Part shown: piece after piece, positions 24,298 to 31,973 of the stretch
How the letters are laid out: each line of letters opens with the position of its first letter
Numbering within the stretch: the stretch's first letter is position 1
NCBI GenBank assembly: GCA_029052265.1
Contig: JAIDJJ010000217.1
Coordinates: 1-32,050 of the forward strand
Direction: 5' to 3'
Source of the DNA: Muribaculaceae bacterium
GTDB lineage: Bacteria; Bacteroidota; Bacteroidia; Bacteroidales; Muribaculaceae
DNA: 32,050 bases
Notes under the pieces: model-generated
The model's input: only the letters and a program-made list of their open reading frames with translations
Database searches by the model: none
What the model was told of the DNA's origin: nothing
Translations under genes and position numbers: made by a program

Positions 24298-25392
24298 TCA
24301 GCGGAGTTGCTTCCGAAGATCGTTGATATTGGCAGCCCGCGCCTGCAACTCACCCTGTGCAGAATATATGAAGTAGGTGGGAAGGTCAGACACGTTGTAT
24401 TTCAAAGCCGCCTTTGAATATTCGCCATCCGGATCAAATACAGTCACCCAGGGAAGGTTCTTTGCCGCATCGCGCCAGGTGTATTGGTCAGGGTCGAGGG
24501 AAACGTGATAGAAATTGACATTTCCTCCCAGCGAAGAATACAGGCGTGAAAGTTCGAGGTTAAGAGCCGGAGATTCGGGATGGGTAAGAAGCGAAAATAT
24601 CACTACGGTTGGTTTGCCGTTGCCGACGAGCTCGGAGAGCTTCCTGTTTTTTCCGTTTTCATCAGGGAGGTCAATATCGATCACGGTAAGTTCTTCGGCT
24701 TCTATCTGGATGGTCTTTCCTTTTCCTTTGTTCCGCTGTTTTTGAGCATTGATGGTAGTCGTTTCCAAAAGGATGGTGTGAGGATCATCCGGGCGCAACT
24801 GTTTGAACCCGTTTGCTACGGCAGCAAAATATTTATAGTCATTCTCCGGGTCGAACAGAGCCTTGTCACCGATCAGTTTGGTAAGGATATAGTAACTTAC
24901 TATAGAGCCTTGTCCGTCGCGCATGTATTTGGTATACACATTCCGTTTGAATGACTCAAGGGAATCTGTGGATATACCGGCTGGAAGAGCCATCAATTCT
25001 TTGTCGAAACGTTCGAGACATTCCGCTTTTTGAGATCCGGAAAGAGAAAAGTCAGTGCCGAATTTTTCAACCGAAGAAGTTACTGTCACGGTCTCGGTCG
25101 AGTCGATTGGCACATAAATGAATTTGCCGTCCATTTCAAGTCTGAAAATTTCCGGTGCGGCAGGTGCAGGTCTGGAAATGGAGAAGGATCCGCTTCCGGA
25201 AGTACGGGTAGAGTCGATCGCCACCCATCTGCCATGGAAATCGGATTTTGCCAGGACCACGGGCTGGTTGTCAGCACCATATATTTCACCTTTAATTTTG
25301 AAATCATCGCTACCGCATGCAGTTGCGATAACAGAGAAAGCTATCGCCGCTGCAGTGAGCGGCGCCGAAAAGTATGTTAAATGTCGTTTCAT
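24298..25392 (-). CDS. Thioredoxin-fold lipoprotein (DUF4369-like N-terminus) without CXXC
   Basis: The 364-residue protein has a lipobox-like ATAC (Cys26) followed by GSDD, so it is probably an exported lipoprotein of the outer membrane. Residues about 30-120 form a beta-rich domain ('FKIKGEIYGADNQPVVLAKSD...') like the DUF4369 modules of Bacteroidota TlpA-type proteins. A helical linker follows. Residues about 235-364 form an AhpC/TlpA-like thioredoxin fold with the cis-Pro loop SDLPTYFIY (Pro338). Where TlpA has WCxxC, this protein has FSLLTHPES (266-274), with no Cys, so disulfide reductase activity is unlikely. It is a single gene with a promoter box at 25426-25419. Its role may be redox-independent binding. 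Confidence 0.83.
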   Translation of the reverse strand: MKRHLTYFSAPLTAAAIAFSVIATACGSDDFKIKGEIYGADNQPVVLAKSDFHGRWVAIDSTRTSGSGSFSISRPAPAAPEIFRLEMDGKFIYVPIDSTETVTVTSSVEKFGTDFSLSGSQKAECLERFDKELMALPAGISTDSLESFKRNVYTKYMRDGQGSIVSYYILTKLIGDKALFDPENDYKYFAAVANGFKQLRPDDPHTILLETTTINAQKQRNKGKGKTIQIEAEELTVIDIDLPDENGKNRKLSELVGNGKPTVVIFSLLTHPESPALNLELSRLYSSLGGNVNFYHVSLDPDQYTWRDAAKNLPWVTVFDPDGEYSKAALKYNVSDLPTYFIYSAQGELQARAANINDLRKQLR

Positions 25393-25418
25393 GTCTTAAT
25401 ATTTTCCATTTGGGAGTG

Positions 25419-25426
25419 CAAATATA
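25419..25426 (-). promoter_or_regulatory. Promoter -7 box for the thioredoxin-fold lipoprotein gene
   Basis: TATATTTG on the minus strand matches TAnnTTTG. It sits 27 bp upstream of the start codon. The -33 element 20 bases further is not clear. It is back to back with the pnp promoter, so the two genes are divergently transcribed from a 120-bp region. Confidence 0.5.
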
Positions 25427-25460
25427 CAAAGAATAAGTGGTTTTAACGGAATAAAAATGT

Positions 25461-25468
25461 TAACTTTG
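25461..25468 (+). promoter_or_regulatory. Promoter -7 box for pnp
   Basis: TAACTTTG matches the Bacteroides -7 consensus and lies 44 bp before the pnp start. The -33 region (about 25437, GTGG) is only a weak match. Confidence 0.55.
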
Positions 25469-25512
25469 CACTAATTTTCACTCAGCGAAGAAAAAACAAG
25501 AAAGAAATTTAT

Positions 25513-27891
25513 ATGTTAAAGCCAGTAAAGAAGACCATCGAGCTTGGCGACGGCCGTCAGATCACGATCGAGACAGGCAAACTTGCAAAGCAGGCTGATG
25601 GCGCGGTGGAGGTGCGCATGGGCAACACTATGCTCCTCGCCACCGTATGTTCTGCCAAGGAGGCGAACGAGGGTGTTGATTTCATGCCCCTCACAGTAGA
25701 GTATAAAGAAAAATATTCCTCCATAGGCAGATACCCGGGCGGCTTCCTTAAGAGAGAGGGACGTGCCAGCGATTATGAAATCCTGACGTCTCGTCTTGTA
25801 GACCGTGTGTTGCGTCCTCTCTTCCCCGACAATTATCATGCAGAGACATTTGTCAATGTCACCATGTATTCAGCGGATGCCAACGAGGCTCCTGACGCGC
25901 TTGCAGGTATTGCCGCATCCGCAGCGTTGATGTGTAGCGATATCCCGTTCCAGGGTCCTATCTCTGAGGTGCGTGTCGCCCGTGTGGACGGCGAATGGGT
26001 GATCAATCCCACATTTGAGCAGATGGAGCGTGCCGACATAGAACTGATGGTCGGCGCCACCTATGACAATATCATGATGGTCGAAGGTGAAATGAACGAG
26101 GTTTCGGAAGCCGAACTCCTCGAAGCTCTCAAAGTGGCACACGATGAAATCAAGAAGCATTGTCTCGCGCAGCTTGAACTCATGAAAGAAGCTGGCAAAG
26201 AGGTGAAGCGTGAGTACAATCATGAAGTCAACGATGATACCCTCCGCAAAGATGTAGAGGAGAAATGTTATGACAAGGCATATGCTATTGCCAGAACAGG
26301 GAGCGCCGACAAACATTGGCGTTCGGATAGCTTTAAGGCGATATGCGATGAATATATAGAGAATCTTCCGGAAATGACAGAGGAGCAGCTCGCTCTTTAC
26401 ACTCCCGAACAGCGTGTGGCGATGGTAAAACGCTATTATCATGATGTTGAGAAGGAGGCTATGCGCCGCTGTGTCCTTGATGAGGGTATCCGTCTTGACG
26501 GTAGAAAGACCACTGATATCCGTCCGATATGGTGTGAGGTGGATTATCTCCCCGGACCTCACGGAACAGCGATATTTACACGTGGTGAAACTCAGGCTCT
26601 TGTCACTGCCACTCTCGGCACAACTCTTGATGAGAAGATAGTGGATGACGTTCTCAACCAGAGCAAGGAGCGCTTCCTGCTTCACTATAATTTCCCCCCG
26701 TTCTCTACAGGCGAGGCACGTGCTCAGCGTGGCGTGGGACGTCGTGAGGTAGGACATGGCAATCTTGCTCACCGTGCGCTCAAGCGTATGTTCCCCGAGA
26801 ATTTCCCTTACACCTGCCGTATCGTCAGCGATATTCTTGAAAGTAACGGTTCTTCTTCAATGGCTACTGTATGTGGCGGCACTCTTGCCCTTCTCGATGC
26901 CGGTGTGAAGATGAAGCGTCCGGTAGCCGGTGTGGCTATGGGTCTTATTTCTGACAAGGGTGCGGTAAAATATGCAGTGCTCTCTGATATCCTCGGCGAT
27001 GAGGATCATCTCGGAGATATGGACTTCAAGGTGACAGGTACTGAAAACGGTATCACTGCTACACAGATGGATATAAAGTGTGACGGTCTTAGCTATGAGA
27101 TCCTTGAAAAGGCTCTCGAACAGGCACGTCAGGGACGTCTCCACATCCTTAATATAATTAAGGAGACAATTCCTGAGGCACGCGAGGATTACAAACCTCA
27201 TGTTCCCCGTCTGTTCACCCTTCAGATTCCGAAGGAGCTTATCGGTGCGGTCATCGGTCCCCAAGGAAAGATCATCCAGGGAATCCAGGAAGAAACAGGT
27301 GCAACCATTTCTATCGATGAGGATGAGAAGCTCGGAGTCGGTATTGTCGAGATCGCTTCCAAGGATAAGGAAAGCATCGATGCGGCTCTTGCGAAGATCC
27401 GTGCGATTGTAGCTCAGCCGGAAGAGGGTGAGGTTTACGACGGTACAGTCCGTTCTATCCTTGACTTCGGCGCATTTGTTGAGTTCATGCCCGGTCGCGA
27501 CGGTCTTCTCCATATAAGCGAGATTTCATGGGATCGTCTTGATTCAATGGATCAGAGCGGCTTGAAGGAAGGTGATAAAGTAAAGGTAAAACTTATCGAG
27601 ATAGATAAGAAGACCGGTAAGTATCGTCTGTCAATGCGTGTTCTCACAGAAAAGCCCGAAGGGTATGTAGAGCGTGAGGCTCGTCCCCGTCGTGAAGGTG
27701 GTGACCGTGGTCCCCGTCGTGAAGGTGGCGACAACCGTCCGCGCCGTGATAACTTCGGTCCTCGCCGCGATGGAGACAACAACGGACCCCGCAGGGAGTT
27801 CCGTCGTGATGGAGGTGACAACCGCCCGCGCCGCGACAACAACGGTCCGCGTCGTTTCACCCCCCGCAACAATGATGAGAATGCCGAATAA
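25513..27891 (+). CDS. pnp: Polyribonucleotide nucleotidyltransferase (PNPase) with Arg/Gly/Asp-rich tail
   Basis: The 792-residue enzyme degrades RNA phosphorolytically from the 3' end in the cytosol. It has two RNase-PH-like domains (first about 10-220, with 'YSSIGRYPGGFLKREGRASDYE'; second about 320-545, with DEDHLGDMDFK giving catalytic Asp498, Asp504, Lys506), a KH domain (GPQG at 582-585) and an S1 domain from about residue 637 ('EVYDGTVRSILDFGAFVEF'). Usual length is about 700 residues. Residues 721-792 are an extra tail of repeated RREGGD/RPRRD/NGPRR units, strongly basic and probably disordered, likely an RNA-binding appendage. A terminator with a T-run follows the stop. The gene is divergent from the thioredoxin-fold lipoprotein gene. 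Confidence 0.97.
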   Translation: MLKPVKKTIELGDGRQITIETGKLAKQADGAVEVRMGNTMLLATVCSAKEANEGVDFMPLTVEYKEKYSSIGRYPGGFLKREGRASDYEILTSRLVDRVLRPLFPDNYHAETFVNVTMYSADANEAPDALAGIAASAALMCSDIPFQGPISEVRVARVDGEWVINPTFEQMERADIELMVGATYDNIMMVEGEMNEVSEAELLEALKVAHDEIKKHCLAQLELMKEAGKEVKREYNHEVNDDTLRKDVEEKCYDKAYAIARTGSADKHWRSDSFKAICDEYIENLPEMTEEQLALYTPEQRVAMVKRYYHDVEKEAMRRCVLDEGIRLDGRKTTDIRPIWCEVDYLPGPHGTAIFTRGETQALVTATLGTTLDEKIVDDVLNQSKERFLLHYNFPPFSTGEARAQRGVGRREVGHGNLAHRALKRMFPENFPYTCRIVSDILESNGSSSMATVCGGTLALLDAGVKMKRPVAGVAMGLISDKGAVKYAVLSDILGDEDHLGDMDFKVTGTENGITATQMDIKCDGLSYEILEKALEQARQGRLHILNIIKETIPEAREDYKPHVPRLFTLQIPKELIGAVIGPQGKIIQGIQEETGATISIDEDEKLGVGIVEIASKDKESIDAALAKIRAIVAQPEEGEVYDGTVRSILDFGAFVEFMPGRDGLLHISEISWDRLDSMDQSGLKEGDKVKVKLIEIDKKTGKYRLSMRVLTEKPEGYVEREARPRREGGDRGPRREGGDNRPRRDNFGPRRDGDNNGPRREFRRDGGDNRPRRDNNGPRRFTPRNNDENAE

Positions 27892-27910
27892 ATTTTCATT
27901 ATAATCTAAT

Positions 27911-27948
27911 AAAAAGATCGGACTTAAATAATGGGTCCGGTCTTTTTT
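27911..27948 (+). terminator. Rho-independent terminator after pnp
   Basis: The stem AAAAAGATCGGACTT (27911-27925) pairs with GGGTCCGGTCTTTTT (27933-27947), with G.U pairs at three positions and a 7-nt loop, ending in a run of six T. It is a typical intrinsic terminator, 20 bp after the pnp stop. Confidence 0.88.
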
Positions 27949-27959
27949 ATTAACTGTCT

Positions 27960-28877
27960 ATGGAACTATCCGAGAAAGGTTTGGAATTGGCAGGTATCAT
28001 AATTGCTGTTTTGGCGGCGATGCCTGTTGCCTGTTGGTTTGGTAATTTTAATTTGAGATATCAAAAAAAACATCAGAACCTTAACAAGCTTGACTCTTCT
28101 CGCTTTTATCCAATAATGTTGTCGGTATCCGTTTTGTTGATTGCGATAGCGATATGGGTATTATTGAGGTTTCCCGAATCTAAAATAATATGGGTTGCGG
28201 GGTCGCTTCTGGAAATAGTGGCGGCTTATTATTATTTTAAACCTAAGTATATACATCATAATGATGATACCGACACGCAATCTATTGAAGGCACTTCGAA
28301 GGAGGAGAGGGGAGTGAAGAATATGTTGCTTGGGCTGTCTGTCTCCCCGTTGTTTGTAAATGTGTTGTTGTATTTGGCTGTCACCGGATTTTTACTTTGG
28401 TTTCTTCCGGATGTCGCGACTGTCAGGGATGATGGGAAAAGATATGATGTGAAAAGATATTTTGCACTTCCCTTTACCAAGGGGATGCATCCGGGCGGAA
28501 GCTATCTGGACAATGAAACCGAAGATACGCTTTTCCGGGTATTGGTCAGTTATTCATTCCCCGGGGTGGACAAAGGGAATGTTTATAGTATCACTGAGGC
28601 TTATCCACCCGGGAAATGGGTGAAAATGAAGAGCAGACCGGACTATGTTATGAAGAGATTGCCACCGTGGATGGATCCTTCAAACGGACGGAGGGGATCA
28701 TACCGGACCTGCCGCAGATTTATAGTCAACCGCCGGCAGATTGATGCGTTCGCCAATCTGGATATGGAAAAAGCCGGATTGAAAAACAACCGGCTTGTGG
28801 ATTCAATTCCCGAACCGAAGAATTCTCCGATATGGGAAGATAAGGTAAAAGTCAATAAATATAACGCCTATTGGTAA
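27960..28877 (+). CDS. Unknown protein with four predicted membrane segments
   Basis: The 305-residue product is not recognised. It has hydrophobic segments at about residues 9-27, 50-70, 76-92 and 126-152, with an acidic cytoplasmic-type stretch between ('HHNDDTDTQSIEGTSKEERG'). The remainder (about 155-305) is a soluble, Arg/Lys/Pro-rich domain ('RFIVNRRQIDAFANLDMEKAG') with no motif I know. It starts only 12 bp after the U-tract of the pnp terminator, so its promoter must lie inside the terminator or pnp end, or it depends on read-through. It is convergent with the PfkB gene, 2 bp between the stops. It looks a little more AT-rich than its neighbours, which could mean recent acquisition, but this was not measured. 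Confidence 0.6.
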   Translation: MELSEKGLELAGIIIAVLAAMPVACWFGNFNLRYQKKHQNLNKLDSSRFYPIMLSVSVLLIAIAIWVLLRFPESKIIWVAGSLLEIVAAYYYFKPKYIHHNDDTDTQSIEGTSKEERGVKNMLLGLSVSPLFVNVLLYLAVTGFLLWFLPDVATVRDDGKRYDVKRYFALPFTKGMHPGGSYLDNETEDTLFRVLVSYSFPGVDKGNVYSITEAYPPGKWVKMKSRPDYVMKRLPPWMDPSNGRRGSYRTCRRFIVNRRQIDAFANLDMEKAGLKNNRLVDSIPEPKNSPIWEDKVKVNKYNAYW

Positions 28878-28879
28878 GA

Positions 28880-29761
28880 TCAGGCTTTTGTTGAATTGAT
28901 TATGGCTGCCACATCTTTCTCTGTGCCGTTGAATGGTCCGGTGTGCGCGAGCTTGATAGTGCACATTGCCGCAGCAAATTTTCCGGCTTCAACATAGCCG
29001 GCACCGCGACTTCGGCTGTAGAGGTAGCCCGCCATATAAGTGTCGCCGCAACCTGTGGCATCAACAACTTCCGAGGTGGGATAAGCCGGAATATCGTAGA
29101 AGACACCGTCTGCATATATTAATGAACCACGGTCACCAAGTGTGAGAAGAACTTCTTTGCATCCCCATTCCGCGAGCATACGTGCGGCTTCGCGCGGGTC
29201 GGCAGTGCCGGTGAGAGTTTCCATCTCCTTTTCATTAGCCTTGAGTATGTCGATATGCTGTAAGGCTTCTTTTTTGTCAGACCAGTCTATTGCATGTACC
29301 TGTTCGCCCCTCACTTCTCTCAGATAACCTTGTGCATCTACTGAAACTATCCCTTTTTGGGAAAGAAGTTTCAATGCGTCAAGAGAGAAATCGTCTGCCA
29401 AAAGAGTGCCGAGATGAAAAATCTTTGCTTCGGCGTTCTGAAGATTGTCGACAGTAAACGGATCGGCTTTTGCCAATACCCGCTGAGTGCGGTCGTTGGG
29501 GTTCGCTCCGTATTTGTTCTCAAAAAATACAGAGCGCCGGCTTGGTATCACGTCAACAACTATGCCTCTTGCCCTGATGTCTTCTACAGCTTGCATTTCG
29601 TCAGGTCCGACTGATGTGAGCAGTTTAAACCTGGAATGATCAAGATTTGCCAATGCATGTGCCACATAGAATGCAGTGCCTCCGGGCATGTAGGTTTCAA
29701 GACGTGGGGTGATTATTTTGTCAAGTGTTATGTGTCCGATACAACAGATATCCGGTGTCAT
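28880..29761 (-). CDS. PfkB-family carbohydrate kinase
   Basis: The 293-residue kinase has the PfkB N-terminal region ('DICCIGHITLDKI', 'YMPGGTAFYVAHALANL') and the C-terminal signature DATGCGDTYMAGYLYSR, with Asp240 as the expected catalytic base in GCGD and the anion hole formed by ATGCG. It phosphorylates a sugar or nucleoside with ATP in the cytosol. The substrate cannot be told apart (fructose, ribose, adenosine or a sugar derivative). It starts 6 bp after the stop of the MFS sugar transporter gene, so the pair probably takes up and traps one substrate. A Cys replaces the usual Ala in the GAGD motif. Confidence 0.88.
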   Translation of the reverse strand: MTPDICCIGHITLDKIITPRLETYMPGGTAFYVAHALANLDHSRFKLLTSVGPDEMQAVEDIRARGIVVDVIPSRRSVFFENKYGANPNDRTQRVLAKADPFTVDNLQNAEAKIFHLGTLLADDFSLDALKLLSQKGIVSVDAQGYLREVRGEQVHAIDWSDKKEALQHIDILKANEKEMETLTGTADPREAARMLAEWGCKEVLLTLGDRGSLIYADGVFYDIPAYPTSEVVDATGCGDTYMAGYLYSRSRGAGYVEAGKFAAAMCTIKLAHTGPFNGTEKDVAAIINSTKA

Positions 29762-29767
29762 GATGAT

Positions 29768-31009
29768 TTAGTTTTTGAATTTGCCGCGCATTGCGGGTAT
29801 TGCATAAAATAGTACGGCACAATATGCCAAAGTCGGGACGATGAAGGAGGTCGACATGTTTGTCATACCTGCTACCCAACCCATAAGGAATGTACCGACG
29901 GCTCCTCCGAGTGGAGTCATCATGAGGAAAGAGGAAGCTATCTTGGTTGCGGAAGCACATCCGCTGATGGTGATTGCGAATATGGTAGGGAACATTATGG
30001 CTTCAAAAGCGTAGCACATGAACAGTCCTATCCTTGAGAGCAAACCGAGATCAAGTGTTACCAGCGCAGCCCCGATCACTGTCATCACAGCGCAGAATGC
30101 GAGAACTTTTTCAGCTTTTATATAGTTCATTATAGCGCTTCCCGCCACCCGGGCAAGAAGGAAAAGCCCCAGGGCTCCGAAAGAAAGAGCCCATGTCGCT
30201 GTTATTTTATCCATCCACCCATCTTCGGTGACATAATTGATAAACAGACTATTGATTGCGATTTCAGCTATTTCGTAACAGAAAAGGGCGAGCACTCCGC
30301 ATTTGAATCTGTTTGAACTCCACAGCCATTTTATGTTTCCACCAAGTGTGCGCTTTTCATTTGCCCCCGGGGCATCAGATTCATTCTTTATTTCCGGAAG
30401 TTTGACACGTGTGAATAAGAAAGCCACGAGGAGGACTATACATCCCATTATTGCATATGGGAGTGCCACTGAGCTTTCACCGTCGCCTGAGAACAGGAAG
30501 CCGCCCACGAGCACGGGCCCGAGGATGCATCCGAGTCCGTTGAATGATTGGGAGAGGTTAAGGCGGCTTGCAGCTTTTGCCGGGTCTCCAAGTTCAGCAG
30601 CATATGGATTGGCGGCGGTTTCAAGTACGGCAAGACCACATCCTATGATGAACAACGGGGCGAGGAAGAAACCGAAAGCCCCGATCATGTCTCCGGGGAT
30701 AAAAGCAAGAGCTCCGAGTCCGAATAGCAGTAGTCCGAACACTACGCCTCTGCGGTAACCATATTTTGTAATGAATATACCGGCGGGGAGGGCCATAAGG
30801 GCATAAGCCACATATGTGGATGCTTGCACCATAGTTGACTGGGCGACAGAGATCTCCATTGATTCCTGAAAATGCTTGTTGAGCACATCAAGTATGGAGC
30901 GGGCGAACCCCCACATGAAGAATAGGGACGTGATGAGGATAAAAGGCAGGAGATATGGGTTGGCGCCATTAGTGGAAGTCTTGGACGCCGTACATAAATT
31001 TGGTGTCAT
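29768..31009 (-). CDS. FucP-type sugar MFS transporter
   Basis: The 413-residue inner-membrane protein has about 12 hydrophobic segments and the family marks of FHS/FucP transporters: 'FFMWGFARSILDVLNKHFQ' in TM1, 'GYRRGVVFGLLLFGLG' between TM2 and TM3, and 'GLAVLETAANPYAAELG' in TM4. Proton-coupled import of a monosaccharide is expected (fucose, glucose/galactose, mannose or others). It is the first gene of a two-gene unit with the PfkB kinase, which follows after 6 bp, and has a consensus promoter upstream. Substrate assignment beyond the family is not possible from the sequence. Confidence 0.9.
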   Translation of the reverse strand: MTPNLCTASKTSTNGANPYLLPFILITSLFFMWGFARSILDVLNKHFQESMEISVAQSTMVQASTYVAYALMALPAGIFITKYGYRRGVVFGLLLFGLGALAFIPGDMIGAFGFFLAPLFIIGCGLAVLETAANPYAAELGDPAKAASRLNLSQSFNGLGCILGPVLVGGFLFSGDGESSVALPYAIMGCIVLLVAFLFTRVKLPEIKNESDAPGANEKRTLGGNIKWLWSSNRFKCGVLALFCYEIAEIAINSLFINYVTEDGWMDKITATWALSFGALGLFLLARVAGSAIMNYIKAEKVLAFCAVMTVIGAALVTLDLGLLSRIGLFMCYAFEAIMFPTIFAITISGCASATKIASSFLMMTPLGGAVGTFLMGWVAGMTNMSTSFIVPTLAYCAVLFYAIPAMRGKFKN

Positions 31010-31063
31010 GTCTGGTTAATAAAACAGTCGGGAAAAATACCCGCACAAGATTAGTTCGAGTTG

Positions 31064-31095
31064 CAAAAGTAATCAATATTCCCCAAATAATCAAA
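31064..31095 (-). promoter_or_regulatory. Consensus promoter for the sugar transporter-kinase unit
   Basis: On the minus strand TTTG (31095-31092), 20 nt, then TACTTTTG (31071-31064) match both Bacteroides promoter elements. Transcription would start near 31057, giving a leader of about 48 nt. The leader contains CGGG-TATTTTT-CCCG, a small potential hairpin. Confidence 0.75.
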
Positions 31096-31122
31096 TAAAT
31101 CATTGACTCTGATAGTTGGGAT

Positions 31123-31199
31123 TAGGGGCATGGCGTTTCTCCGAAACGCCACGTGCAGAATGCATAAGGTAATTTTAGAAGTTAGTATTTTCGTTTGAG
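31123..31199. repeat. RAYT-flanking direct repeat, copy A
   Basis: The 77 bases are identical to 31974-32050. They contain one REP-like hairpin: TGGCGTTTC (31131-31139), loop TCC, GAAACGCCA (31143-31151), with a further CG bulge and GCA/TGC closing pairs. The remaining 48 bases form the spacer to the second hairpin and include the RAYT stop codon (TTA on + strand, 31175-31177). Confidence 0.92.
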
Positions 31200-31873
31200 G
31201 GGGCGTCTCGGAGAGACGCCCTGTCCCTATTAGACGCGCTGTTCCGGTTTTCAAATTCAAAGCCACCTAAAGAGTAGTCTTCGGGTTTCAAATGAAGTGG
31301 GTTTCTGCGGATATAGTCCACGCAATTTCTATAGTGTTCATTATTTCTAATGATTCTGTCAAAAGGCTCGGATTGCCAAAGGCAACCGCTTCTCCCGGTC
31401 AGTTTGTTGATTTTTCGTGTCGTAAATCTGATGAATGATTTAAAGATACTTTTAACAGTGTGATCTTCTAATGGAATAATCAGAGCATGTAAATGATTTG
31501 GCATTATAACGTATGCAGTGATGATGTACCTTTCGTTGTCGAAATGTTCAAGAGAATCAACTGCTATCCTGCGTATTTCAGGATTCCCAAGAATACAGCT
31601 GCCGTAGCCGATATCCGAGAAGTTTTCCATAGCTGCATTAATCGTTTTATGATACAACTTTTTGATCTCTTCATTCCATGGTTGGGGGTATAGTTTTATA
31701 AATGCATCTTTTTTTGAGGTGTATTCTTTTAAAACAGTTTGAGGCATTGAATCCGCTAACCGTAATGTGACGAACTGAACTTTTCCAGCTTGTTCCCAAT
31801 GAGGAAGGTTTTTCCTGAATATATTTATATCCATATTCCTGTCAAGAAATATTTCGGAGTTTTCAAGTTCCAT
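31175..31873 (-). CDS. REP-associated tyrosine transposase (RAYT, TnpA_REP/Y1 family)
   Basis: The 232-residue protein belongs to the Y1/HUH single-strand transposases: the metal-binding HUH motif is PNHLHAL (His127, His129) and the catalytic Tyr187 lies in VDYIRRNP, with the family context 'GCLWQSEPFDRIIRNNEHYRNCVDY'. N-terminal 'HWEQAGKVQFVTLRLADS' is also typical. RAYTs are stand-alone host-domesticated relatives of IS200/IS605 transposases that process REP hairpins. The C-terminal ~20 residues are coded by a REP-like hairpin and its spacer. Copy A of the repeat lies at its 3' end and copy B 100 bp before its start. ATG 31873 is preferred; Met14 is a possible later start. Confidence 0.9.
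   Translation of the reverse strand: MELENSEIFLDRNMDINIFRKNLPHWEQAGKVQFVTLRLADSMPQTVLKEYTSKKDAFIKLYPQPWNEEIKKLYHKTINAAMENFSDIGYGSCILGNPEIRRIAVDSLEHFDNERYIITAYVIMPNHLHALIIPLEDHTVKSIFKSFIRFTTRKINKLTGRSGCLWQSEPFDRIIRNNEHYRNCVDYIRRNPLHLKPEDYSLGGFEFENRNSASNRDRASLRDAPSNENTNF
31201..31221. repeat. Second REP-like hairpin, inside the 3' end of the RAYT gene
   Basis: GGGCGTCTC (31201-31209), loop GGA, GAGACGCCC (31213-31221) is a 9-bp hairpin. It belongs to the same family as the hairpin of copy A (GGCGTTTC-GGA-GAAACGCC on the minus strand) but in opposite orientation, so the two form an inverted REP pair 49 bp apart. It is translated as part of the RAYT tail. Confidence 0.8.
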
Positions 31874-31973
31874 ATTATTAATGGATTATAAGGTTTTATT
31901 TATTATGTGCTAAAAGTATAAATTAATTTTAGATAAAGCAAGCTTTTACTGAATTTTGTAAAAAAAAATTTAA
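31874..31973 (-). other. AT-rich region upstream of the RAYT gene
   Basis: These 100 bases must carry the RAYT promoter. They are very AT-rich, with an A9 run at 31960-31968. On the minus strand TACTTTTA (near 31918-31911) is one base from the -7 consensus. No other structure is seen. Confidence 0.3.

Noticed and set aside
25870..26772. Long open frame on the minus strand inside pnp (300 codons)
   Set aside because: It is antisense to the catalytic domains of PNPase and shows no family motif; pnp covers the whole stretch.
27670..27870. Repeated units near the end of pnp as a possible CRISPR or tandem DNA repeat
   Set aside because: The units are irregular, in frame, and explained by an Arg/Gly/Asp-rich protein tail; there are no spacers.
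31051..31266. 71-codon open frame over the REP hairpins and the transporter promoter
   Set aside because: It runs through hairpin DNA and a promoter and overlaps the RAYT gene; no protein support.
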